This document shows positions 25,305 through 37,900 of a stretch of 64,000 nt of DNA, in pieces. Positions within the stretch are counted from its first letter, which is position 1. Each line of letters starts with the position of its first letter. The stretch comes from Setaria digitata (taxonomy: Eukaryota; Nematoda; Chromadorea; Rhabditida; Setariidae): NCBI GenBank assembly GCA_003640385.1, contig RCAB01000010.1:372001-436000 (forward strand). Direction: 5' to 3'. The notes beneath the pieces are model-generated. The model ran no database searches. It was not told the DNA's origin and was given only the letters and a program-made list of their open reading frames with translations. The position numbers and the translations under genes were made by a program.

Positions 25305-28300
25305 TTAAAGGTAATGTAAGGTAAACAATCTTATCAGATCACGATACGGAGATGTTCTCACGATAACCAGCAAGAACACTAACTGCCTCCTCGGTATCAT
25401 GAAACATCTTGACCTGGAACAATCCTCTTCGCATATTTACGAAGTCCATTCCTCTTTTCACCCATATTCCATTCTCTAGCGCTTACTAGATGAGGATTTC
25501 ACGAAATGTGTAAAGTTTAATGAATTGGCAAGGTTTAAAGGATTTGAACTTATCACAGTCCAATATTTATTAAAATATTGCTGTTAAAAGTAAAAAATGT
25601 CAGAGTTAAAATATTTTGCATTCAAAATACATCAAGTGATACGTAACAAGACTGGGAACCTATAATGTTTAATTTAAAGAACAAAATCTTCAGCATTCTC
25701 AATTATCAAGGAAAATTTGCGAGCTTCTGAAAGGTAGGACATCAAAAATTTGCTTAGTTCGAAATTAATCATCTTGTTCCGATTACGCAATGAAACAGAT
25801 GTTATCTCGAAACGAAAAGTCGGTATGCTTGTCCTGAGCATTCTTGGAATTAAATATTCTATGCTGAAACGGAGGAAAATGAGCTTATACCTAATACAGC
25901 GCTGTTGGACTTTTAATTTACAATGAAGTATGACATTTATGTTATACTGAGATACTCAACCTTTATTAAAACTTCATCTTGTGCTTAGCTTTTTTTGAAA
26001 AGAGATTTGTTGCTATTCTACCAATATCACTTCTTAATTTTTTAAAACAATTGGTTATTTACGGTAATGTTGCTGAAAATGATAGCAGTAGAAGGACTAG
26101 AGGAAAATGAAGCTATTACGATGATAAAATAGTTATGCATGTGACTGGATTTGGTCATTAAGTTTTGATAGTGTGTAAAACATTTGTTTAAAAAGTGTTT
26201 TAGGATGCGCTACCTTCCCGTGAATATATATCGTTATCATTGAAATTTGCTTGAGAAGTTTACTAATTAGCACTGTTATGCACTCGGAACAGACAGCTAT
26301 GACTTTCCAACCCCAAAACCAAACCACAGTAGGCATTTGAAGCATCGAATGGTATAGTTTAATAAAAGTTTTAGGTATTTTTTTAAAATTTCCAACTTTA
26401 ATTGTTCTTTTATGAAATTTTTTTTTCTTTTATTTTTTTTTTTTTTTATTCTTTTAGGCTTACAAGAGGACAAAATCTTCTACCTGACTCAACGCAGGCA
26501 TTAGTTCAAATCTTAGGGTCTTTTCATTTGAAAAGATTGGAAATGTGAAACATTAACTACGACTTCGTGACAAAATTTTATTTAAAATAAGTGTATTGTG
26601 AACTCATCAACTATTTGAAATCCCCGTGTAGAGAGTTTGCGGAATTTAGAATCCATTTTATCAGTGTTTTATCAGCGATTGTTGTCTCACTGATCATTTC
26701 TGTGTGCAATGTTCTGTTAGGCTTGCGTTAAACATCAAACAAGTTCAGAGAGTATACTTTTATGGTAAGGAAGAAACAGCTTAATAATTCTTCTCACAAA
26801 AAATTTCAAGATCTGTTTTTACTCCAAAAACCTTTTAAAAAATTAATTTTTCAAGGCATGACATCTTAAGTTGCAGGAATCTGAAACACAACGCCTTCCA
26901 TTCCATAGCAGTTGGATCAGTTGCAACACAGAAGGAGTTCCAGTTTTTTTAAGAAGTGAAACAATCTAATTAGATTAAGAGTACGGTAAAAGAGGGGCTT
27001 GCTACCAACAGATTTCTTTTGAATTTCTTGTTTTTTCTTCCACGGATCAAACGAATCTCACAAATTGAAAGATGATTTTTTTGCTGCTAAAATGGATCAG
27101 ACAACCTTCGGCTAACGGACAATATCCGTACATGAGAAATTCTGAAGAATTTGTACATGACATTGATTTTATTTTCATATTTAAAAGAACATAACAAGGG
27201 AGAAATTGCAAGAAATGACGGCTAAAAGTTGGTCGTATTTAGCTTCACAAATTATAGAAATAGTTTTCTGACTTGATTATGGCGAATAATTGTTTTTCCA
27301 TTAATTTTAATAATATCACTTGAGCCATTTTGTCCTCGAATGAAATCACAATGCTGATTTTGAAATCCCTGCAGTTAGGATTTTAACTGACAAGCTTTTA
27401 CATGAAATGGTTAAAGGCGCTGTTTACGGCTGAGAGCTTTTGAGATGGTAAATATGTGAATAAAATTACTTTCCAGTATTAATTATTAACACTTCCAATT
27501 TTTCTAAAGTTGCTTAAATACTCTCACATTCTTGATCATTCTGATAACCTACATTTAGACACTTTTAAATGAGTATATTGAATCAAAAATAATTTCCGAT
27601 CCCATTTTCTGACTTGTCTGGTTCAAAGCTCCCAATATTCATTATTAACTTGCTTTCATAAAATTTATTATTTAAGAGTATCGACATCTATCATAATGAG
27701 ATAATAAATGAGTAGTTTGCTTTATCACCAAATTTGGTGAAAACAGATGGATGTTGGCTTTTTCTCAGATCACTGTTTAAAATTAATACTATTTATAGAA
27801 AAATTATTGATGACTTATGTTTTAACCTTCCGTTTTGTGTTCAGTAAATCATTTCCTTAAATCACTTGATTTTGTCTCTGTGAAATAAGTAAACATATGG
27901 TGAATTGTAGATTTCGTAGATTTCGACACTGCAGTACAACAATTGATCAAACAGTGGTAGTTCTAGATCCATGCATAAATGAGTATCCGAGAGTTCGCCG
28001 TTTATTGCCGCAATATTTTTGTTTGTCTTGTTTTGTTTACTTTTCATGGATTCAGTGGGAGTTTTCTGCTAATTGATTAAGTTGACCAGTGACTGAGACA
28101 ATGCTTGCTCATTGGTTTCATCACTGATACTTTTTTTTGCTACTTATTTGCATAATATCCTTCAGGATATGGATGAAGGTAAAAGTTCTTACTTTTCCCT
28201 TATTGGTTGATTTCTTCTGAGTGGAAATTTGTGTTTTTGTTCTTTGTTCAGCATCATATTTTGTCACGCATACGTCCAAAAGTTGACTTTGTGTACAATT

Positions 28301-28628
28301 CTCGAAAAAATACGTTTCAGCATGTGATTATTTTCTCTCATATTAGGGTCCATGTAGGTTATTCATCTAGGTTATTATTCAAAATTAGCTTGAGGTACTT
28401 TGACAGACATTATCTCATTGCTTTCAGCACTTCTATAAAAGTCTTGTCTTTATTGGACTTTGTAAAGACGTTTAAAAAATGAAGATTTAACGATTTTGGG
28501 ATGTTGCAATACAGAAAAGTAGTTACCTTCCTGATGACCTGGGACAAGGCTTTTTCAGAATTTGTGAAATGTAGACGGTTGAAGTTGAAGATTGAAGAGA
28601 ATTTTTTGCTAATCAATTGAACGCTATC

Positions 28629-28630
<2 letters not shown>

Positions 28631-28669
<39 letters not shown>
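28631..28669. repeat. TG dinucleotide microsatellite
   Basis: An uninterrupted run of about 19 TG units. It lies about 200 bases upstream of the ATG of the secreted cysteine-rich protein gene, in the likely promoter region. Confidence 0.97.
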
Positions 28670-28672
<3 letters not shown>

Positions 28673-28864
28673 GATGAATTTAAAGTGACCGTACTGATAA
28701 AATCACCACGGGAAAGTAGTGTTGGTTGGGTTGGGTATGGCAGGCAACTTTTTACACCATTTTATCTTTGTGATGAATGTCCCATATTCGGGGATGGTGT
28801 TAAGACCTCGGTGATGGTGAAGGAATGAACAACACCAAGATCGACTGATCATTGGGACGGCACA

Positions 28865-31800
28865 ATGTCTTCTCGGTGCATCTCTCTTTTACTGGCAGGT
28901 GAGCAGAAATCCCCTAGGAAAAATCCTTCTCGTTTTTTGTTTTATAGAAGAAAATTGTCTTTCATCATCAGCTTTAGTCATTTCAAATTCATTATTTATA
29001 TTGTAGTGGTTTCTTCCACCACTCATTATTCCAGCATTGTTCCTTCGTAGTTATAATAATGTAGTACACTAGTAAAAGTACTGATCAATGATTTAAAAGC
29101 TTTTTTTGCGTTTTGAATAGCTTTCCAATTAGAATGAATTCGCTACCCGATTTCTTTATTTCTTATTTAATGATGGTTCTTTTTACTTATTTATATTTCT
29201 AAATTTAGTTTTCAATAGATGAAATAATAACTTATATATATAATTATTCGGCTAAATTTAGTTGTTGTACTGGTCGTAAGTAATGTACCGGAAAGAAGAA
29301 ACATTGAGCCATGCCCTATCGGCTCTAGGCCGATGTATCGTCCAGATGGGCAACCACGCAAGTGTCTTCCTCACCAAAACAGCCTTTGTGTAAACGCTTT
29401 ACCTGATCAGGTTAATTGAAACATTTCTGCTATTCTTATGTGCATGTTAAAATTTTTGATATTCTCTCATTCGTGTGGTTTGAAGCCGAACGCAGCGACA
29501 GTATGCTGTTGGCACAATCAGGTGGATTACTTCTGTTGTCTGGATGTGACACCATTGGACTGTCCTGATTATCACAATGTTACTGTAGTTGTCCACAATG
29601 CATACCCACAGAATCCATTTGCGCTACGTTCATTTCATTTCAGGTACGCTTTTTCAACAAGATTTAATTATGCCTGCTATATGTGTGGCGACATTTTTCT
29701 AAATGTTGTTTGTTTTTGCATTCTTTCTGAAGTATTTGGCAAAACCTGTCGAGATATGAGCTTGAAGAAACACCATTTGTGGTTTATTTTTTTAAGAGTA
29801 TTAAAAAAAGAGTGAGGTCCTTCATTTAGTTTCTTAATGTTACACTAAAAAATAAATGCAACTGACACAATCAGGTAGATTACTCCCGTTATCTGGACAT
29901 GTCACCGTTAGACTGTCCTGATTATCATAGTATTATGGGAGTTATTCACAATACATACCCACTGTGTTCTGTTCATGACTGTAAATTCAGCCTTTGAACC
30001 TTTGAAGTCACAACATTTTTTTCGGATTACCCAAAACATGAAATATTTCCAACTGCTTCTTTTTTTTCTTGCTACTTCATCGATAGCACTAACTTTTCTT
30101 GACAATAAAAATGAAATTTTATACTCTCTGTGAGATACAAAGTCAATATCCAGTTTTTGTGCGCTAAGGAGACAGACGATTATGGGAAGGATCAAAGTCG
30201 CCAATAGGAGCATAGAGGAAAAGAGAGAGGAAAACTATCTGCTCTTTCGATTTCTAGATGTTATATTAGCCAGCAGTGCCCGAATTCAACTCCAGTAGTT
30301 AAAATGTCCACTCTGGAAAGGTTGTCGAGATTGGGACAACAGCTGCATTATGTTTACGTTTTTTCCTGACGCAGCGTCCTTTGCTTTTAATTATTACATC
30401 TTTCAGCTGATGTCTCAGAAAATCGAACCAAATTCTCATAGTAGCTGATGCGTCTAATAAATGTAGTGTTGCTAAATGTGCTTATACGGTGTTGGAGATA
30501 TCATTATGAGAAATTTCGAACATGCTTTAAAAGCAAGAGGAAATGTAGCGAATTTCGTGAGCCAGGTTTAAGAATGCAAATAATTACAAAGAAATAAAGA
30601 AATTCGTCTCCAACTTCAGATCATGTTTATCGAAAACTGAAATAGTTAGATTCGAATCGATTTGCAAAAGAAAACGAGAAAATTCACGTTAGACTGACTG
30701 AAGATAGCGGTGGAAACAACTTACATCATCTATTATGTTGGTGAATTAATAAGAGGCTATGAAAAAACATTGCTGTCAGGAAGTTGTTGTAGTACCATTT
30801 AGCAAAGGAAACATTTACTTACGAAATCAAAGTTATGCTTGAAAATCTTAATTTGCTCGCCTTATTATCAACAGTAAGAGAACGCTTAAGGAATCAGAAG
30901 CAGAAGCAGACTCTCTGTTAACCCAAGTGTGTGTGGCACTTCATCTTTAAGTTAAAGTTCTAGTCTGAATTACACACTAAAAAGCTAGAATTTTCCCCTA
31001 CACATATTTCTACAATTGCCCCTTGAAATAATGTAAAAGAAGATTGTCCCCTTTCGAATGTATTTTTGAAATTTACAGAGAAGGTATTGAAGACGAGATA
31101 GCTGCGATGACACAGGAATTAATACGAGACAATGCAGCACACAATGAAAACGGCATTTTGGCGAGGCATAATAGTGCACAGAATTAATTGGATCAACGTA
31201 ACTTCTACAACGTAAACTTCGAGCGTTGATGATAATGCAAATACTTGATAGGGTTCGTTTTGTAAATGCGTGAGATGAGACTGTAGCGTCTTTTGTGAAA
31301 TTTTTTTTTTGTTTTCTGTGAAAAGTAGTTTTTGTAAATTTTCACTGATTGTAAGATAAAGTGTTTCGGAATTTTGACAATGATTTGTAACCTTAATTGC
31401 ACGTGGCGGTTAAGTTTGTTCAGGAAAAATTTATTTTCAAATATACCTTTCACCTCAAACTATTACATAAAACAATACTCAGTAAAACTCAGAAACTGTT
31501 TGCAACTTCGGGTATTTAAAGTTATAAGTTTGTTTATTATTTTTACGTTGTTTAAATTGTGGGAGCAAAGCTTGTCTTTATAAATTGTGATGCCTTATTA
31601 ATCAGTTATTAAATTTGAATCGACCGAAAAAAGAATTCTTGTGTGTTTGATTTTGTACTAGTATCGGGAACTATTAAAAAGACATTTCGCTTGAATTCCG
31701 TTCACAGTTAACTGTGATTAGAACAGATGTTTGCTGGAAGGACAGCAGTTCCAGTGTATCAGCAGTACTTGAGCAGAACTATTTTTTTTTTTGTTTAACA

Positions 31801-32012
31801 GCATCGAGAAAGATGGTACTACACGAGCTAGTCGATTTGGTAAGTCAACAAGTTTTTCCATCTTCCAACTACCCTTATTCATTTCAAATAAAACACGTGT
31901 CTTTGTTCCTGATTTACCTGACGAAAAACTTGAGTTTATTAAAGTTTCTATAAACTTTCATTCAATTTCAGTTTTCACGACTTCTTGTAAATTTCAGAGC
32001 TATGTTAATTAA
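28865..32012 (+). CDS. Small secreted cysteine-rich protein, lustrin-like Cys motif
   Basis: Exons 28865-28898, 29262-29410, 29486-29643, 31802-31839 and 31972-32012 (TAA) join in phase to give 139 residues. Residues 1-18 form a signal peptide whose hydrophobic core is created across the first splice junction (SLLLA + VVVLVV). The mature part has CPIGSRPMYRPDGQPRKC, then a C-V spacing, ATVCCWHNQVDYFCCLD and LDCPDYHN, resembling the nematode lustrin-type cysteine module (CPxG..P....C.P....C....CC). The rest is a hydrophobic/charged tail ending TTSCKFQSYVN. Likely extracellular or cuticle-associated; exact role unknown. The acceptor before exon 3 (TTTGAAG) is unusual, though phase and cysteine spacing support it. 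The last intron, 31840-31971, is 132 bases with no stop in frame, so reading through it gives a 44-residue longer form. The 2.16 kb fourth intron carries a decayed copy of exon 3. Confidence 0.78.
29866..29961 (+). pseudogene. Decayed tandem copy of a coding exon of the secreted Cys-rich gene
   Basis: This 96-base segment aligns without gaps to exon positions 29513-29608 of the gene around it, differing at about 18 sites. The frame is open and keeps HNQVDY, PLDCPDYH and HNTYP, but the CC pair is lost (YFCCLD became YSRYLD), so the disulfide pattern would not form. No convincing acceptor precedes it, and a TGA follows about 13 codons past the aligned part. It looks like a partial exon duplication that lost function. 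Confidence 0.8.
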
Positions 32013-33838
32013 CAGATGTGGGTCCAGTTTTGTTGTACTCTAGTTTATTCGCTGAGAACTCTAAGAGGGATGGAAATCTAGTCAAACGATGCTTTTACGA
32101 ACAAGTATAGTTCTGCAATGACAGGAGGCAAAAACTTCTAGAAAAATCACTCGAAGTTAAAAGCCTTATATTACAAATAATTTGCACGGTATAAAAAAAA
32201 GACATGTTCTTTGAAGTATAATTTTATTCATTTAACATAATTTACTGCGGATGAGAAACCAGTCTTATTATTATAAATTCCTGATTTGCGACGAACTGAG
32301 CAACAAACAGGCAATGAAAATTCTTACCGCAGAAAATAGTATTGTCTACTGATCGCTGACAATTTTCCTTCCTATAGGTGTCTGAATCAAGGGAAGTTAC
32401 TGTGAAAGCGACAAGCACCTTTTGTTCACTTCTCAACTGAAGTTTGTTTCATTTTCAGAGGAAATTTCTATATTTGTACCACTCGTCCTCCGTTCAATGC
32501 AATAAAGTTCAGGTGATAGAAATCAGCAATAAACCAACGAACAGATACGTAAAGCCTGCTTTTATGGCATTCTCAACAAAAGTTACAAATCAGCCATCCA
32601 CTTCATTTAATGGGCTTTCTTCATTGTTCTTTTTCAGGCAAAATTTCTCGTTACTTCTTTGAAGCTTACTGAGCTGGTTGAGTATTTCGGACCGAAATCG
32701 AAATAGAAGGAAAAATATTTTTCCTAAGCTACAGCGATCGAACTACCTGACAGAAAATGTTGAGGTACTTTTGCAATAATATTTAATATAAGTAAAAACT
32801 TGGAATTTTTCTTGTATTTGTTATAACTGCGATTATTCAAAGATCCTAACTTTGAGAAGAAAACAATGGGCAAAACTTGAGCTTTGTGAAAGGAAAACTC
32901 AAAATGACAAATAACACTATCATGACGGACTTAAAATTTCATTACTTCTTTGGCTTGAATGCTTGGACGTAAATTTCACGCAGTTATTTATTATAAACCA
33001 AGCTAAAAAGATTTCTGGAAAATATCGAGGTAAGGAACTGTATGTTTAAATTTATGGAGGATCAATATGGTTTATTCTTTGCTCCAAGGAATTAACTCAA
33101 TTTTCCTAGTTTTCTGATATGCAACTGGATGATCACTGAGGATGATGAAAACTTTTAAGCCTCAGGAAGGTAGGAAAACTAAAATTTAAAATGAAAAACT
33201 AAGAATGATTTCAACAACAAGTCGTTGTGTAACGATGGCAGTGTTATCCTGGGTTTCAACATCACATTATTTAAGATATGAAACTTCCATTCTCTTTTGT
33301 TTTGGGACTAAAATTTCTAAAAACTATTCCAGCATTAGTAAACTGGAATTATATTTATGTTGCACACAGTTCTACGGTGATCTGAAAAGACACGGCAAGC
33401 CTAAAAATATAAAACTCTGACAAGCTTTGGGAAAACAAATTTGTACCCTCTCAAGTGAAACCACTGCGCAATCAATCTCCAGCATGCGATTACGTTTACA
33501 GGCATATTAAGAGTTATCAAGCAAATCTGGTGTCCTAATTAAACCTAATTGAAAACTAAATGTACTTTTATTACTATTAAAGTCCTTTCATGTTTGTGAA
33601 AAAATTGTTTTGTGGATGGAAGTTCTTCTGTTGAATTCCAAATGAAGCTTAGGGTTACTGAGCAATTATTTTTCTTCCTTCTCTAATTCAAAAAGATTAA
33701 AAACTTTTAATTAATTACTAGTAAAAGATATAGGAAATATTATGCAATCAGTGCTTTAGAAAATGCTTGAGTTGTTCACTATCTTAAAATTGTTGATCCA
33801 AACGAGGTGCTTTATTTGTTTGAAGTAAGATTTTTTAC
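32013..33838. other. Intergenic stretch without supported genes
   Basis: AT-rich DNA between the convergent ends of the secreted-protein gene (plus) and the LIM gene region (minus). Only short unconserved open frames on either strand. A second half for the LIM exon at 33839 would be expected here on the minus strand; I could not find it. Confidence 0.5.
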
Positions 33839-33973
33839 CTTAGATACAGACGGCAGTATTTACACCGAAAACATCTCAAATGATATCTTTGTGAAAACAC
33901 TGCAAGCGTTCCGCAAGCTGAACAACTTTACCGCAGCAACTGCATCGAAAAGGTGCCAAGCGAGATTCCAGAT
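33839..33973 (-). pseudogene. LIM-domain exon with a one-base frameshift
   Basis: Minus-strand reading after a good acceptor (CACTTCAG, ending at 33974) gives CSCCGKVVQLAERLQCFHKD in one frame and HLRCFRCKYCRLYL in the next, ending at a GTAAAA donor. Together these supply the first LIM zinc finger (C-x2-C ... H-x2-C) and the start of the second (C-x2-C). The break is at about 33882-33885 and is one base short. Its entry phase also does not match the upstream exon ending at 35031. It may be a decayed exon of the neighbouring LIM gene, or the frameshift may be an assembly error. On the plus strand the same bases give a 44-codon open frame, which I take as antisense shadow. Confidence 0.65.
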
Positions 33974-34948
33974 CTGAAGTGACGTTAATTTCATGCAGTT
34001 GTTAAAGGAAAAAAGCACAGCACTCCTCACTTCATGTTAATTTTAAATTTCATAATGGATGAAAATACTAAATTAGAGAATTTACTCAGTTTTACATTTC
34101 TATGTACGAACTTTCTGTTCTCTTTATTTTTTATCATGTTAAGCAGCAAATTCTTGAAGAAAGACTTATAATTCCTTAACATAATAATTCCAGGGACTGT
34201 AAACGACCCAAAGGCACAATACATTGAATAACCAAACAATCATACTATTCAAAATCCTTAAATTGTTAGTAAAAGCAAATCTTTTCTTAACAAAACGATT
34301 GTAGTTACATTAAATCACACGAACAAATTGTATTTTATTAGCTCAAAATATAAGTAGAATGCATGCGAAAAATAAATTTTTGCTTCTCCATATGCATGAA
34401 TTCATTTTGTTTCGAATATTTTTACTTCCAAAATAAATAGAGTAAATAAAATAATTTTGAATCATGAAAGTGACAGCTTCATAGCACGCATTGAAACATA
34501 GTATGCTTACTTAACGATGGATTCCTTCTGGATGTTTTACTTTTCCTGCAAAATCTTTTTCAAACTATAACTACTCGAATGGATTATTCAATTTTCTGCA
34601 AAATTTAACTCCTTTGTTCATCAAATACTAATTTCAATTTTAAAACCTCAACTGCACATTTTAATGAATATTTCGTCTTCTGCTTTGAAGCAAGTTTTGC
34701 AATATTTAGAATATTTATATTAATTACATCGAAATAGAGGCCTTGAAGATCTAGAAAAATTGCATCATTGATTATGAAAATTCTTTTGAATTTATATTAC
34801 AAAGATATGATCTAAATTATTCATGAGGCAACTATTAAAGGTAATACTTTTTTAGATGATGGAGCTTCACGATCACATAAAAAAATATTTCAAAACAATT
34901 TATATAATAAAGGGGACGTAAGCAACATAGGTGAACGGAAGGTGCTAA

Positions 34949-37900
34949 CTATAAAAGGACCGATCCCTAAAAGGAAAATGTGATCTAAAATTTGTGTAAA
35001 AAATGCAATTGTCTAAGTCATCAAACTTACCGCTTGTGTGGAATTTTTTGAAGGCATTCGACTCTTTTCAGCCTTTTTAGCTTCTTTCTTTTGGATTTTT
35101 TCCCACTTTGCAGCCATTTTTGAAGCGTGATCAGCAGCCACATGAATTTCTTCTTTCTCAGGGAATTTTCCTTCATCAGGGGTCTTTTCGCGAACAGCAG
35201 CCGCTTCTTCTTTTTCACCTTTAATTAGCTAAGATTTTATTTCGTTATGTTCATATCATACTCATAGCAGCGAGTAGATATAAATAGAAAAGCTGCAAGT
35301 CTGTTAAATACTAAGTTATTTGAAGAATAATAATAAAAATCAAGTTACGTCTCAATTGTTCAAATTCTTCTTCAAGCTGTCTGCGTTTTTCCTCTGCGAT
35401 CTCATTTTCAAACTCCATTCCAACTTTTTCAAATTGCTCTTTTAAATTACGTGCAGCTATCTGCAAAGCACATTAAATTTTGGTTTATATGAAGCATACA
35501 TTTGATGAGAGGCTCAAAATCTAAACTTTTTGAACACTTGATCAAAGATGCAACTTTTCAAGGCATTCAAAAGATCTCAAATATGTCGGAAAGAAAATGA
35601 ATACCTTGATTTCATTCAAATCACTAGGTTTTTCGTATTTTATCGTTGTCTCCTCTTCCCTACCAATATTTGTGAATTTTTGCATGAGATTTTTAACATC
35701 GTAAACGTTATCTTCTATTTCACTTTCTGTAATTCATTTTCTTTGGGAAATAGAGGTGAAGCAACCAGAAAACAAAAGAAAGAAAAGATAATTTCTCTCT
35801 TCTACTTAGTTTAAAAAGTTTAAAAAGTGATCTAAAAAAAGAAACAAAGAACGAGGACTTATTAGTGACATAATGATTTTACCAGAAAAGCCAGCAGTTC
35901 AACAGAAAACTTTTCGATGGGTGAATAAATAAGTATAGATATTTGAAAAGTATGAAGAACGTATTAAGAATATTGAGAGGTAAATTGGATTTAGCTATGA
36001 TTATGACAAGAATGAGAATAATTATTTATAAGTTTACTGCTAACAAACCTTCATCTTCGACGACTCTCCTGTTCACTGGTTCCGGCACTGCACCTTCCTT
36101 TTTATTCCATTTGCTTACATGCTTTTCCTAGTAAAAAGAACCAGTAATAAGGAAATCACTTTGAAATATTCTAAGATCTTTTAAACAATAAAATAATATG
36201 TTGGAATTGCCAGCATTATATTAGAATAATTAGCCCTCACCTGACTCGCTGAAGCAATTGCCTGAGCTCCTGCAGCATCAATTTGCCGAAATTTTTGCCT
36301 AGCTTTACCAGCCATTTTAATTTCTACATCCAGCTGTTTATCTGAAACTTTTTGATTAATTTTCATATCACAAAATTTATTTGAATCTTAGTCAAATTTA
36401 TATACCTTAGACATAACTACTGGGAATTATCATAACGTCATCAGTTAAAAAGCACGAACCTTCACGTTCATTTTTGGAAGAATATTCACCTTTTTCGAAA
36501 CGATTTTTGATTTCTCCAACCTGAATCTCAGTACCAGCTTCAATTCCCGAATCATCAGATATCTGAGTAATTTAAGTGGCATTAATTGAGAATAGGGAAA
36601 AGGATAAATAATACTATATAATAACTGGACTGAATCTTTCTTTCCCTAATGGCAGAACAGCAGTAAATTCTCTTAAGAAATCAGTAACCGGATTTCGATG
36701 AATAATTCTTGATTGGAATTATCGGATTTCAAACGAAACAGCACCTACGCAGTTTCAGTCATTATATTTTTCTCATCTTTGGATGTTAAAAAATTTTTTG
36801 GAATTTAAATTTAATAAGTAAAAAATGAGAAATGATGCACTTTCTTGACAGTTTCTCTCTCGGCAGCTGCTAGTCTAACAAGCTTGTATTTTAAAAACTC
36901 TTCCTCTATTTGCTTCTTTTTCAGTTCTGCTCTCTCTTCTGACGACATTCCTATATTATCTTCGCCCTAAAAAGTTTATATCATTCTTCATTCAATTTTA
37001 GTAGACTGTTGAACCCATTTTTACTAAACAAGAATTTTATTAGAAGTGTATTTTACTGTTCCCACAATAAGCTTTCTTGCAATATACACTTACCCTTTCA
37101 AACGTTGACTTAATACCACTGAGATCTCCGGCGTGTATGTCAATTTCCACTTTTTGAACCTGAATAACTCCTTCACCCTTTTCGAAACGATCTTTAAAAT
37201 CTTGAAGTTCTGTAAACCAGCATTATCATTTTAATTTAGACTTGAATTTTTTCTACAAAAATAAAAAAAAAATCCCCTATTGATTAGCGGGTGATTCTTT
37301 TAACGACGAATAAAAAACGAAAGAAAAAACTCTTGCTTTATTCTTGAAATGATCTCAAAAAACAAGAAATTTTAAATTCGAAACCTCGCAGAACTACTTT
37401 TGCAAAAATTTAGTCCGAATTGTATCATTCAGGTCCTATACTAAGCTTTACAGCTAAATTTTTCGGATTCATTTCAGTCAAATTTAGAACCACTTAAACA
37501 AATAATAAGAATCAAAAAAAAAGGATAGTCAGCTATTGAGATCTAAAAAGATGATTTTGGTGGTAGTTGTAAGACAAGATAAATAACACTATTTCTTTAA
37601 AGGAAATTGAAAGTCAGGGGATTAAAAGGCACGAACTTTTGAACTCCAATTCTTCAAGTTCGACAGCAGTTTTTTCAATTGGTCCGGATTGAAATGCTGA
37701 ACCTTCCAAAAAACATTTGCGAGCATCAGCTACTCCTGAATCCAGATGCTGGTAGTCGCAAACTAATTATCCAAAAAAAAAAAAAAAGAATTCAGAGTCG
37801 CATACAGCTGTCTTCAATCAGCTTAGTTCTTTTAAAAAATAAAAAAGAAATATGAAAAGTGACTAGTTGTCCTCACTAAAAGTTTTTAAAAATTTCAAAT

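Larger units (their letters stand above)
23449..28864. other. Long intergenic stretch without supported genes
   Basis: About 5.4 kb of AT-rich DNA between two divergently transcribed genes. Open frames are short and low-complexity. Contents noted: a diverged direct repeat at 24893-24985 and 25208-25304, a T-rich run near 26420-26450, and a TG microsatellite at 28631-28669 just upstream of the secreted-protein gene. Confidence 0.6.

Noticed and set aside
28207..28482. 91-codon plus frame in the gene desert
   Set aside because: Low-complexity hydrophobic and basic composition typical of chance frames in AT-rich DNA, with no splice context.
29438..29815. Plus-strand 125-codon frame reported as one ORF
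   Set aside because: Only its middle (29486-29643) is coding; the ends run into introns, shown by splice sites and loss of the cysteine pattern.
33843..33977. Plus-strand frame reading DTDGSIYTENISNDIF and onward to a stop
   Set aside because: It looks protein-like, but the opposite strand shows a LIM zinc-finger pattern with matching splice sites, so the plus frame is probably its antisense shadow.
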